DNA from: Porphyra umbilicalis
Lineage: Eukaryota > Rhodophyta > Bangiophyceae > Bangiales > Bangiaceae
Assembly: GCA_002049455.2 (NCBI GenBank)
Contig: KV918925.1
Location: 62,001 to 126,000 of the forward strand
DNA length: 64,000 nucleotides
Direction: 5' to 3'
Part shown: positions 44,344-55,965 of the stretch, piece after piece
Position numbering within the stretch: the stretch's first letter is position 1
Layout of the letters: the number at the start of each line of letters is the position of its first letter
The notes under the pieces: generated by a model
The model's input: only the letters and a program-made list of their open reading frames with translations
Databases searched by the model: none
What the model was told of the DNA's origin: nothing
Made by a program: the position numbers and the translations under genes

Positions 44344-45675
44344 ATTGTTCTTCAGTGACACGACACGGCTGCATGAAAACATCGCCTTGCAGACTCCGAT
44401 CGTGTCACGTTCTGTGCAATCTCCCGCAAGGGCTGCCACACCCGGAGGTCATCCCAGACCAGTTATGTGACTGTCCGACACGTGCGTCGAAGCCACCACA
44501 AGTGTGATCTACGGGCACAACCCTTCGCAAGCGCGCAACGACGACAAAGTCGGAACGTGACGGCTCTTGTGGCATGCCACCATGCAATCACAGCCACCGT
44601 CTTCATCACACCATGCTCCTCGTACCTTCCTTCTCATGGACAGGCCCAGGGGCGCCCCGGCTGGAATCTCATAGTTTTGTTTCGTGCCCACGCACGACAT
44701 CCCCTTTCGACATGAGCGGTGCAGCGCACGGCGCATGTCACGGTCGACTCCTGCAGGTTCCAGTATGTGCGCCTCTTTCGCGTGGGTTCCTTGTTTTAGA
44801 GCTCAAAAGACATACGAGACTGCGATCTACTGCCTGCGCTCATAAGGCTCACTTCTTTGCTATTGAGTGCGCTGCCGATAGAGAGAGATTTGACCACAAA
44901 GGTCCGCTACCCTGCTTCTCTGGTGCCTCCCTCGTTTGTCGTGTTAAGTTTTCGTATACTCGTCCTCTACCACTGTTGGCTGCTGCAAGGCATCATGTTC
45001 TTTTTCGTGTTCTTGGTGGCTTGGTTGGTATTCTGCTTATCCCATTCGACATCCGCGTCTACTCCATGCCGTCTGCTCTGTTTGCTTTTTTTTTTTTGTT
45101 CACCTGTTGTCTGGCTTCTTAGTGTCTTTGGCGGAGCGCAGATTTATGCGTGCCTTCAATCTTAGTAGTCTCTCCGTGTGGGTGGTCGTGGTCTGCAGGG
45201 CTATCGAAGTGTAGGGCACATAAAGCCCGGACTCAGGGTCAGCGACTCTGTAGGACGACTGCCGGCAGGCCCGAAGCGTAGCGCCCACACATCCAGCAGG
45301 AAGCATCTCTACGAGACACGCAGATGTCGGCGTGCGGTACGTTGCAGAAGAATGCTTGGCCACGTTTCAATACCAGTGCGTTTGCAGTCCGAATTGACAG
45401 GGCCCCCGCAGCGGCCTTGAAGAGATGGAGTATGATAGCTACCCCCCCTCCCGAAAGTATCATTGGCCAGTGTCACAGTACATGCACGTCTTACACAGTG
45501 AATATTCGCTGGTGCACTAGTTTAGAAGGCCTCCGGGGGGAAACGAGGCAACAGCACCCGCAAATATGTGTACTGGGGCTATTTCACCCCAATCTGAAAA
45601 ACAGTGGGTAGAACTGGCCAGTACATCAAAGTAGACTGGTACAGTTTCCCGTCCAGAGTATAGAGAGTATAGCCC

Positions 45676-45795
45676 TTCTCCCAAAACTCCCGCACTCTAA
45701 CAGTTTCGAAAGAGTTGTAAATCGGCCTCTACGACCCGGCAGAGGCCGATTTGGAACTCTTTCGTAACAGTTGGAGTGCGGGGTTCTTAGGAGAA
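45676..45795. repeat. 55-bp hairpin with 10-nt loop
   Basis: Arms 45676-45730 and 45741-45795 are inverse copies with about 48 of 55 matches. The inner part (AAATCGGCCTCT / AGAGGCCGATTT) is perfect. The loop is ACGACCCGGC. It lies just outside the right end of R1 copy 1. It may be a tiny foldback element; RNA or cruciform roles are possible. Confidence 0.8.
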
Positions 45796-45949
45796 CGACT
45801 GTAACATGCACCAGATCTATACATTCAACGGGGAATGTGTGCAAATCTCATTCATCCTATGTGTTACAGACTGCATAACTTCTGATGTTTGTTGCATTCT
45901 CAATAGAATTGTGCACAATACATATTTGGTTCCAACACGCACGGCGATC

Positions 45950-46330
45950 GTCGGAAAAGTGAGGCACATACTAGACGTGTACTAAGACGCGTACTAGAGC
46001 TACGTTCATGTACTACAGGCCCGATTGCCTTACTAGCATCAATTCGAAGCGGCGGCCGTGTGGGGGGGGCCGAACGCACGTCATCTGGCGGGGGGGGGGT
46101 CCAGAACGTGGGCTACAAGTCCCACGTGCTAGCCCCGGTGGGTTGTACCGGGAAAATCGGGCCAGATCCGTGGGCTTGAAGCCCCTGCTGAAGCACGCTA
46201 CAGGTGACGCGCACGCAGGAACTCGGGTGTGTCGTCGTCGTTTCGCAGCCTGCCAGGGCTGGTCAGGACGGTTTGTTACACATCAATCTGTGTCGGGCGT
46301 CTCTGGACTGCCAGAAGCCACCAGCGTTCA
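45950..46330. repeat. Repeat R2, copy 2 (inverse of 29205-29690)
   Basis: Landmarks in inverse order: GACGTGTACTAAGACGCG (45978), GCATCAATTCGAAGC (46036), GTGGGCTACAAGTCCCACGTG (about 46108), GCGTCTCTGGACTGCCAGAAG (46298). It lacks the ~85-bp extra block of copy 1. G runs at 46059 and 46090 correspond to C runs in copy 1 but differ in length. Confidence 0.75.
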
Positions 46331-46872
46331 GCACGTATAAAAACGAGCAACTAAGGTGGATACCGGTCAAACTTCTGCTCGACAAGCTGTCGTTGCCCAA
46401 TCAGATTCGTGCACACTGTTTGTTGACGCAGCATTGCTGTCGAGAGCTGACAGGGAGGCTGTCGCTGTGCTCCATGGAACGCATCACGTATGAGTCGCAA
46501 ACGACAGCGCGCAGCTGCATACTGAGTCGAAAGAGGCTGGCCGGACGGCGCACAATGTGCCCTCTCGGTGCGTCTGAGAGGGTCGAAAAACAGTGCGGTC
46601 GCCTGATAAGAGCCAACGAGACCGCGAGGGCGGCGTATCTGAGGCTTTGCCACAGATCATCGAGTCGTGTAGAGACCGGCGCCCTCGCCCACCCTCCTGG
46701 CGTCGCCAGACGCCCCGCCGGCGTCGCCGTCGTTGGCCACCCCCTGGATCCGTCTCCGATCTGCCACAGGCTCCTGAGTACGTGCCTTGAGGCGGATGCT
46801 TCGTCGTGGAGCTGCTCACAGTGATACAATTCAGTGGCGCGTTGTACCTGCGTACTTGGTGGGTGCCGGTGC
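46331..46872. other. No gene recognised
   Basis: No motif or match elsewhere. The plus strand is open for 206 codons at 46204-46824, but this overlaps repeat R2 and shows no protein-like pattern. Confidence 0.35.
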
Positions 46873-47086
46873 GGGTCTCACGGACGTACTGGGTTTTTGT
46901 ATCATTGTACTGACCCACGTCTCACGTTTCCGTGGTCCTTGTCGATCATTTTGCTTCTCGTGATTGGCTACGAGTTTACGGGTCTCGCAGACGTACTGCG
47001 TTTTTGTGACGTTGTACTGACGAACGTCTCGCATTACCGTGTTGCTCGTCGATCTCTTCGCTTCTCGTCATTTGCTACGTGTTTAT
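46873..47086. repeat. Tandem duplication, 107-bp unit, two copies
   Basis: GGGTCTCACGGACGTACTG at 46873 recurs as GGGTCTCGCAGACGTACTG at 46980. The rest follows in order: GTTTTTGT, TTGTACTGAC, ACGTCTC, CCGTG, TCGTCGATC-like, GCTTCTCGT, GGCTACGAGTTTA/TGCTACGTGTTTA. Identity is roughly 80% by eye. Confidence 0.75.
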
Positions 47087-49899
47087 CTCTTGCTGGATTT
47101 TCTGCAATCGACGCTGGTCTACTCGTTTCTATTTCATTGAAGCGCTCAGCAGGGCACGCTGAGTCCAGCATGCAATTAAGCCGGGGCGGTGTGACCTCTG
47201 CTTTAGTTTTTATTCTTGGTCCTTTTTTTCTGGCTCTGACTCTGCTTGACATGCTCTGCTTTGTCAGCAGAGGAAGCGGAGCTACAGAATAAACGCATGA
47301 GACGAGGCATAGACGGCTCCCCTGCAAAGCAACAAAGAGCCTCACGACATCTCGCAAGGGAAGCGTGATAGATTTCCGTTTGTAGGTGCCGCGTTACGCT
47401 TCTTGATCGTGGGATGTCCTGCGAGTTCTACTTGTCCCCACCCAGCGCCGGAAAGACCCCAGCGTACGCGATGTCTGAGCAGTGCCGGTGCCGTCGAGTG
47501 GCAGCCAGGCGCGTTGTTTGCGCAGAGCATTCCTATATTTCCGGTCCCACAATTTTGAGAGACGCGCAGAGCGGAGATAGTTCCAAGAAGTGCAACTGCA
47601 AATGAGTGTGAAGGAGAGTGAAGAAAACTGGTTCCTCAGTGCATGAAGAGTGCGCGGTAGAGATGTTTGGATCCACCCACGAACCTCACGAGACGGCTGT
47701 CTGCGTTTGACATTTCGTGAAGTAGCTGCTCATGAAAAATAGTGCGGGTCCCACCCTCAGACAACTGGCGGAGCGGGGACCCGATCCATCTTTTTGGACT
47801 TTCTCCATGTACTGGGCAGAATCTGTGGGGCCTCTCACGGCGAGACTGCGCCACAACTGCACGCCATGAGCCATGGATGTCAAATATCTGAGGCACGTCA
47901 CTACGCTGGCCAATCATAATAGAGAGGGACGCATCGGCAGCGCGCCAGTCTGCCTGGAGTCCCAGACAACATACCCCAAAGAGCGCCTGACGAAAGAGAC
48001 TTACGCTGAAGAAATGGAATTTTGTGAGAATCGCAGGACAGCAGTGGCGAATCTGTGGCGAGGTCAGGCCTTTCCCGCCCATCTCGTGATGCACCCCTCA
48101 GTTTACCCCGCTTCAAACCCCGTCTTGTCGCAGACACGCAGTGACGCGACAAGATGCCCGCCGCCCAGCTGGTGTGCAGCGCAGAAGCTCACTCATGGGA
48201 CATCACAGAGGCTGCCCCAGAAACAACATCCGCCTTGTCATAACGTGGTGATCCTCTTGACGCGGTTGGGTGGACTGGCTATCATCCATTCCCATCACCT
48301 TCTCCCCAGAAGAGCCACGAGGCCGCCAGCTTATGCATCTCTTGCTGTGGGGACCGTATGAGAATGGGGCGTGATCTACCAAGTCAGAGGGGTCTGACTT
48401 TGCGGCCACTCGCGATGGATCCGATGACACATCGTGGTGTGGCACAAGTCGATGTATGCGACTTGGCTGAAAGACGACTGCTCTGCCGTCGCCAAATGTA
48501 CAGAAAATGCTTTCCGCTATTGCCAGACGCAAACAGCCACGACAGCGGCTACTCGCCGTCCAGAAGTGGATTTTCATCCTTTCGCTGCCATGAAAGATCC
48601 TCAGACTTTTTTTCTTCCATAACCGCTACAGCTGATTGTGTGGCTGTCGGGGGTCCCCCAATTGGAAGAGGAGCGGCCCCTCAGCTGTGGACAGCACACC
48701 CCAGGAGGCCGTCCCAAAATATCCCGATTTGGGCCAGCAAGGGAATGACCTGTCCAGATCTCGGGGAGATTGGATTCGGTCGGCGGCGGGGCTTTTCCCC
48801 AGTGGTTTTCCCAACCCCCCTCCTACTTGTTTGAACTTTTCGCTTTGGAGGCATTGATCGGATGGGCGCATTTAGGGCGGCTACTTTGGCCCCCGGCGTT
48901 CGGGTTTGGGAGGGGTTTATTGAGCGCGGGGACGCCGTCCCCGTCGCCGTTTGATAAAATCAACTGTATTTTGGACTGCGATTCCCCCCTGGGCTTTGCC
49001 GTGATCCTCTCCTCCCGTTAGGCGAAGGCTGGGCTGTGAGTCGATTTCCGGGGCAGTTTCTTCGACGGACCGAGCTAATCAAGAGGTCACTTTGGCAAGA
49101 CGAAGAACCAAAGTGGTGGTGCTTAGAACCGCTACAGATTGGCTTCCGATGAGTCTGCGAAAGATATGCTCGAAGTAACAAATAGAAAATGTCACCAAGG
49201 GTCCATTGGCACCCTCGACCGACAGCATGTGAAAGAAAAAAGAATAGGAATCAACTCACGAATCAAAACAGAACATCTTCATCAACGAGTCGATAGCATG
49301 CAGGCCTTCGCGGAAGGGAGCGTCAGTAGAGAAGAGCGAGGATAAAAAAGCGTCACAGCGGGGAGGGGGCAAGGAGCAGTAGGCCACAGATGCATGGGGG
49401 AAGGAGGTCAGAGCGACGCATATACCGGTAGGATGGATTTGCGAGGCGTGTCGGCAATGGGGGCGAGGGCGGTAAGCAACGACAACGATGGCGACGGGGT
49501 GGGAGCGACGGGGTGGAGGTTACGAAGAGAATACGGCAAGCGGGGGGGTGGGGGGGGGGGACGAGGACAGCGACCGCGGTGAGCGTGAGGACGACGAGGG
49601 CGGCAACGACAGACGGTGGTCGTGGTGTGTGCCTGGATGGTTCACGAGACAGGTTCATTAGGAATCGTTCGCCGCTGCGTTGCGGCTAATGATTTCCTCC
49701 ACGGACTGACCGGTCTTGAGTAGCTTGTGCAAGGCTATCGATCCGTAATGATTTCTGGATCTTGCTCATGTGGATCGAAGAAACTGCGGAAGGAGCCAGA
49801 ACAGTCGATATCAGACGAGTCACTCCAGACTTCTGTGGCGACTCTCCTGGAAACTGATCAGAGACATGTTCTCCGACAAGCTGATCTACAGTTCTCGCC
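47087..49899. other. No gene recognised
   Basis: Frequent stops in all frames, no transposase or host motif. A minus-strand stretch at 47913-47686 (YLTSMAHGVQLWRSLAVRG) reads somewhat protein-like but matched nothing known. A G-rich patch with runs of G lies at 49530-49562. Confidence 0.35.
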
Positions 49900-50135
49900 T
49901 TTCTCAAAATTGTGGGATCGGCAATACAGTACTGGGCGCACGCAGAGGAACGCCGCGGTCTAAAACGCAATTATCGTTTCTATACTATATTGGAAGTTTT
50001 GCAGTGTGGAGGGGGGTCAAACATGCCGTTTCATCCAGTACTGGAGGCGTTCGGAGGCAATTTGAAAGTTGAGGGTACCGGCGCCAGTACAGCAAATCAG
50101 CTTGCGCCCCACTTTGCAGACGATGTGGAGCCCCA
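49900..50135 (+). repeat. Repeat R3, copy 2 (inverse of 27970-28215)
   Basis: Shares with copy 1 the DNA words GGGGGGTC, CATGCCGTTTCATCC, TTCGGAGGCAATTTGA, ACCGGCGCC and GCGCCC, and the peptide MPFHPVLEAFGGNL followed by GTGA. The frame at 49912-50331 is open for 139 codons. Family unknown. Confidence 0.65.
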
Positions 50136-51123
50136 GAGCTATGGGTGCCAAAGGTCTAGTCTCCACGTTCAAGAATGCAGGTACATCAGCTTCCTATGGC
50201 ACCTCATAGATTCCAGGGCTGCCCCAGCTTCTTTGAAAGGCACAGCGGTAGCGACAGTCTGCATGCTTCAGGGTGAAATAATCAGTCCGTGCGGGTCCAT
50301 TGAGGTCACTTTGCAGAGCGACCTGCAGTGATCCGCGCGCAATTTCTCTCGGAATGCGTGATTCGGAGTAACGTGGTTTAGACCTTACTGTGCAGGCGCC
50401 CGAAGCCCTCCGTGCGGCTGTTACGCTAGACCTCATTGACTGGTAGCGAGTCTGGCTCAAATGTCGACCAATTCGGAGGCCCGTTCACGCTCCAGATTGG
50501 CCCCGCTGGCAATTGTCGTACGAGGTGAGAGCCAATAAGATCCGGGTTGTCGGTCACTATATTGTCGACCATCTTATTGATTGTCTCGCGAACGGGCATT
50601 TCGCTGGCTGTGGCAGCACTCGTCTGCGTGATTCCATGGAGTTTCCCATCGCTGCAAGACGTGTATGTTTCTTCCCCCCCGACGCAATAAACCGGCGAAG
50701 TCCCCGCCCCCGCCCCCCCACCCCTGCCCGACCACCGAGCTCACGCACGCGACTTCTTCAGACGCGTGTCATGCTCCATCACAGCACCGGTCACGTGCGT
50801 GGCCGCCAACTTCTCCCGCATCTCAGTCGTCAGTCGTGTGCCCGACTTGGAGCGACCGAGGGTGGCCTCTGCTGTGGTTGACCTTACGAAAGAGGGGGAC
50901 GCCATGATCGGGGGGTGTCGAAAACAAACGAATGGGTGCCGACGAGGAGCCAGTTGTAATGGGGGTGTTGAGGGCCGGTGAGAGCGCAGTACCGATCAAA
51001 GGAAAAGATTTTGAAAAAGGACACGGAGGATCTCCGACGGCCAACAATCGCACTGCGAGTGTTGGCCAGTCAATCGCTGTTCTTTGCAGTCACCCCTGCG
51101 GCACGGTGGTTACTGTAATCGTC
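50136..51123. other. No gene recognised
   Basis: No conserved coding or repeats recognised; a C-rich patch at 50700-50725. Confidence 0.35.
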
Positions 51124-53742
51124 TGGAACGTGTACCACTGTACTTGAGCGTACTGGCCAGTACAGCGCGTCGCATCTCAGATTGAGGTGAAATGGGCCCA
51201 GTACACATATTCGCGAGGTTACTTGCCCCGTTTCCCCACAGCGTTCTTCCAAACTAGTACACCAGCGATTATTCTCTTTTTAAGACGTGCATGTACTGTG
51301 ACACTGGCCGATGATGTCTCTGGGAGGGGGGGTGGGTTATCAAACACCTCCCCGGCAAGGGCTCTGTGGGGGCCCTGTCCAGACGGAATGCAAATGCACA
51401 AGACTTTGAGCGTAGCCGACCGTTCCATTGAAACGTATCGCGCGCCGACAACGGTACGTGTCTCGCAGAGATGCGTCCTGCCGAATTTGTGGGCGCTATG
51501 CTTCGGACCTGCCGGCAGTCGTTTGAGAGAATTGCTGACACTGCGTCCGGGCTTTTTTTCCTGCTTTCATCAGCCCTACTGCCCACAACCACATACACGC
51601 CGAAACTGCCACTATTGAAGGCAGACGTACACCTGCGCACCACCCAGGACGTCAAGAAAACGTACAACAGGCAGGAAAACAGCAGAAACAACCAGAGCAG
51701 AGTGCAGAGAGCAGACGCGGAACGCAAACACGACAAGAAGCAGGCCCTCCAAGCCTCCACGAACGCCAGAAATATTATGACACCAGGCAGCAGATCACAG
51801 TGACACAGGAAAAGCATACGAGAGGCGATCACAAAGTCCAAGGCAGGCACGAGAGGAGCAGGGAGAAGGAGAATCGGTCAGCACTGCCGCTGTCGGCTGC
51901 GCACGGTATTCCAAGCAAGTGATCCACATCAGCGCAGGCAGTTGATAGTAGACTCGTACGTCACTCACGCAAAAAAAAGAGAAACACGCGTGAGAGAGGC
52001 GCAATGCCTGGGACGTGAAAGTGCAAACCGTGACCCGCGTAGTGCACTGCACCGTTCACGTCAAAAGAGATCTCGTGCGTTCGCATGCCTGGAAACTATA
52101 AGAGAAGCGCCGGGGCGTCCCTGGGCGAGGCGGCGAGGAAGGAGGCGGGAGGGGGCGGGGGTGGGGAAAACGGTGGATGCGATTGCAAGGTCGCATGCCA
52201 CGGGAGCCGTCATGTTCCGACTTTGTTGTTGGCGCGTGCTCGCGAAGGTCTTGCCCGTGGATCAGGCTTGCGGTGGCCTCGATCCACAGCGTCGATCTGC
52301 CACGTAACTGTTCTGCGATCACCCCCAGCGGGCAGGAGCCTCCGCGTGAGATTGAACGAGACGCTATTCGCGCGAAGTCTGCAAGGCGGTGTTTTCGTGC
52401 GGCCGTGTCGTACCACCGAAAAACAACCCTGGCACAAAGATGGCATGACATACGTATTGGCGCGGACCACTACAGCTGAAAGCGTGTGAGCCCGTGTCAT
52501 TTGGCACATACCAGCACGACGTTCGTGCTTCAGCACGTCTTGTTATTGGCTCCTCCCTCTGAGTCGGCTGACAAAGAGACCACACACTGTACACCAGGCA
52601 TGATGTCTGACATTTGACAGCCACGAATCTGTCAGCTGCGCACGTGTTCAGTAAAGAGACCGCCGGGCATTCCAGCGACGCTGATCATCTCTGACTTGAG
52701 ACCTGGAGCCGCCTTTCCGCGCCAAGCTGCCCAGCGGTTGCTGAAAGTGGTCCGAATCGCTCCACTTGTAGACTGCTTTCTGGCAGGCCACAAGTCGTAG
52801 AACTTCGGAGCCGTCTGGGAATGGCGAGGGTGTGTAGCATGCCAATGAAATCGCCTCTGAGGCCTCGATTGCCAGGGTTTTGATCGACTTGTAGCCTTCT
52901 TCAGAGGTGGGCTACAAGATGCGGAATCCGGTGGCCGTCTCGAGCCGTGTCGAGCCGCCTCGAGTACGTGACATGCAGAATTGTAGCCCATCTTTTGGCC
53001 GCCCTGGCACAGGCCGGGCTGCGGCCGGGCTCCATTTTGGGCTCAGGGCCTCCGTTTCGGCCCCACAGTACGGAAACTTGGCCCCAGTGCGCCCCAGAGG
53101 CCTGTTCACGGTTGCGGGTATTTATAGTACTGGAATTGGCCTTTTTGCCTTACTTTGGACCGATCTCCTCCCGCCTGTGTGAGGATCTGGACCGAAGACG
53201 AGAGGTCTCCCAGGATCTGTGTGTGCCCCACATAGAACTTTCTCACTCATCTCATTGAGGAGTAAGGCCGGCCAATCCAATACTGGCAGCCGACGTGCAT
53301 TCCATCTGAACGTCGCTGCGCCCCTCCGTTCCCACCCGCCCGGCCACGCCAACGAAGCGGCGTATCTGTCACGCGCAGGAAGCGTCGCATTTGGCACCGC
53401 GCGACGGCCGCTTCCCACTAGACCCTCATTGGGCCCGATTCCGCCTGACTGTCCCCCCTATCCCCCCCCCCCACCTGCACAGGCCATCCGTGACCGCCCT
53501 TTCCCACGGACTGTGTGCCCTATCCTTGCATGAAGGGAAGCTGCGCCAAGCTCTCGAGAGATGCGTAAACACGATAGCGAGTGGGCTCTTCCCGTAGCTT
53601 TTGAGTTGACGGGGTCAATAGATTTTGCCTTTCCGTTCCTCATTTCATATGGCGTGTGTCTGAACCAACTCTAACCACACGTCGACCGCTTCGAGTGTGT
53701 ACGGGGCGCTTCATCTCCTGTTTTTTACCTTTCACTGTTGAC

Positions 53743-55669
53743 ATGCCGGGGCCTGCCGATCATAATTTGTTGGATATGGACTCCCTTTTGTTGGCCGGCG
53801 GGATCGATCCCGATGTAGACGAAGCTATCGCGGCTCTGGCGGCTGCCCAGTCCGTAAGCCAACTCGAGAGCTCGTCCTCGTGAGACGGCGGCTTCCTGCG
53901 TTGGGCGACGGGTTGAGTCGATCTTATCGCTGGGCTTGAGCCGTCCGCCGCCCCTGATTGGTGCGTCGCCCGCCGTGCTTTTCTCTCGATGATGACGACA
54001 TCGGGACGGGGGGGGGGGAGCGATTGTGACCCAGCCGCGCTGTTTGACTTAATCGAGTGGGCAGACATGGTTGACGTTTGTGGGCAAGGCAACCGCGCGG
54101 CGCCCTTTGCGTGCGACCTGGTCGGTCGCCTCTATTGAAAGAGCGTGACACAGGAGAGCTTCTTCCGCGATATGAGAATTACTCCGTCCCACTTTGATGA
54201 GGTTTTTGCCCTGTCAACCCCGCACCTCCCTCGCTCTTCCCGCGGTCCCACCACCATACCCCCGGCCTACCGTGTTTTTGCCGTCTTGTTTTGGCTGGCA
54301 CAGGGTGGGAAGCAGCGCGTCGTCGCTCGCCCGGTGGACGTTGCAGAGTCTGCGTTTGCGAATCACTGCGCCCCCGTCATCGAGGCGATGCTCACCGGGC
54401 TGCCAAAGCCGGAGTGGCCGGGCTGTGCCGAACGGCAGGACATTTTCAGGGACTTCGCTCGGTTGCCGGGCGGCAACGCCGTTGGCTGGAGGGGTCTGTA
54501 CGCTGATGATATCTTTCGATGGAAAGGACCGTCCGTTAGCCGGTGCGTGGCGACCGCATCGAGATTGCTCCACCTGGGCTCGGTACCGAGTTATGTCAGG
54601 AAGCGTAGCTAACATCTCTTTTCTCTCGATCGATTTCAAGGGTTGGTCAACCCGTTGCGCTTCACATCGCCGGGAAGCGTCGTTCTGCTATTCAGGTTGA
54701 CTGCTGATTTCTTGTTCTCTTTTCGCTACAGCTGTGGCGCCGTAGATGGTTGCCTGACTCCAATCCTCACTCCTTCCGGAGAACACAAAGAGGACTTCAC
54801 CGACAGGAAGTCCCAATGCTCCCTGTTGCTCATCCCTATCGTGGATACTAGGCGGATTAGGTACATTTATGGTGGCTTTCCTGGATCCCGTGGCGACTCA
54901 CTCGCCTTCCGGGGCCAGTCATGGTACGGCGCCGCTGAGGATCGTCTCCTGCGTCGGTCGATTTTGAGCATCGACGAGTTCATCCTCGGCGATGCCGGAT
55001 TCGTGCTCACACCCTTTCTTGTGCGTGCTCGCATGTTCCCTACAAGTTACTGTAGCATGTGCAGGGCACGAGGCAGTGAGGAGAGGGGATTAGTGCTCGG
55101 TGAATACAGCGCATGTGGCCGGGCGTCTTGTCACGGCCAGATATCAGACACCCCAGGCAGCCGCCTTCTTTTTCTGATATGTTTCCCATCTTTTCCGCGC
55201 CTGTTTCCTGTGTGAGTTCACATCTAGCCTCTTTTTTGCTATTTTTCTTTTATTGTGCGGTCAACTGTTACATGTTTTTTTTCCATCAACGCAGATCACC
55301 CCTTTCTGAGAAGTCGACATCTCAGGACCTAATACCGCTTCAATGCGCCGGTTTAATCACCTCCACGCCAAGATGAGGGTGGTGGTTGAGAACGCGTTCG
55401 GGCGTATGAAGGGGAGATGGAACGTCCTGCGCTTCATTGCAGCGAACCCTATGCTCGCCGCGGCTGTGCAGGAGGTCACAGTGGCGCTTCACAATTTCTT
55501 GGAGGCCAGAGATGCGTTCTACGAGGAGGAGTGGGAAGAGGCATCGGATGACACTCCCGATGTGGAGGTAGGCGCGCAGACAGACGATGCGCGGCGCACT
55601 GCGGGTGCTGCGCGGCGCTCGCAGCGGTTCAAAGCCCTCGGGCTTGCGTGGGTGGACGAAGCTGTTTAA
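53743..55669 (+). CDS. PIF/Harbinger transposase (DDE_Tnp_4), multi-exon
   Basis: The proposed start is the ATG at 53743 (MPGPADHN). A strong donor GTAAGC lies at 53854. Then come exon 54145(approx)-54497, exon 54732-55024 and exon 55326-55669. The last three join in frame (330 codons including stop). The N-terminal region has ITPSHFDEVFAL and WLAQGGKQRVV, typical of the helical part before the catalytic domain. Catalytic blocks are CGAVDGCLTPI (Asp 1), IDEFILGDAGFVLTPF (Asp 2) and MRVVVENAFGRMKGRWNVL (Glu). LHNFLEARD follows, as in the family. No lesion is visible in the joined exons. Splice sites are inferred by frame and homology pattern, and the first exon is the least certain. Confidence 0.8.
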
Positions 55670-55879
55670 GTTTCCCTCTGCGTCTGGATGAAGGGGGGAC
55701 TCGTTTTTTTCGTGTGCTCTTGGGAGGGGCGGGTGTGGCTTGGGAGAGTCACTTACGTCTTGGCTCGGAGCAGTGGCTGGACCCAACGGCAAGATGCCAG
55801 AAACAGAGACCATCCCAAAGAACAACCTTGGTGCGCATCACATGACTTTTGATGTTTGACAGGGCCTGGTTTTCTTGTC

Positions 55880-55956
55880 GGTGACACGCAAAAACAAAAA
55901 AGAAAAGGAAAAGGAAAAAAAGGAACAGAACGAACAACAAAAAAAAAAAAAAACGA
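55880..55956. repeat. A-rich low-complexity tract
   Basis: Mostly AAAAAC, AAAAGG and a run of about 15 A between the convergent Harbinger genes. It may include polyadenylation signals for both genes. Confidence 0.6.
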
Positions 55957-55965
55957 AGAATTCAA

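Larger units (their letters stand above)
41781..45655. mobile_element. Repeat element R1, copy 1 (carries a pogo-like insertion)
   Basis: The left end TGGTGGGAAAGCTGTACC matches the inverted right end TGGACGGGAAACTGTACC. Both continue inward to GATGTACTG. After removing the 1.87-kb pogo-like insertion the element is about 2.0 kb. A second copy, inverted, spans 51124-57558. Matching runs along nearly the whole length: AAAATGGAGYCCGGCCGCAGCC near 41880, CTGTCAGCTGTAGTGG near 42410, GACAAAGTCGGAAC near 44545, CAGTGTCACAGTACATGC near 45470. A weakly conserved peptide (TPSPFP, GSLARxG, SKSQ/SRSQ) may be the remnant of a gene. The class of element was not recognised. Confidence 0.8.
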
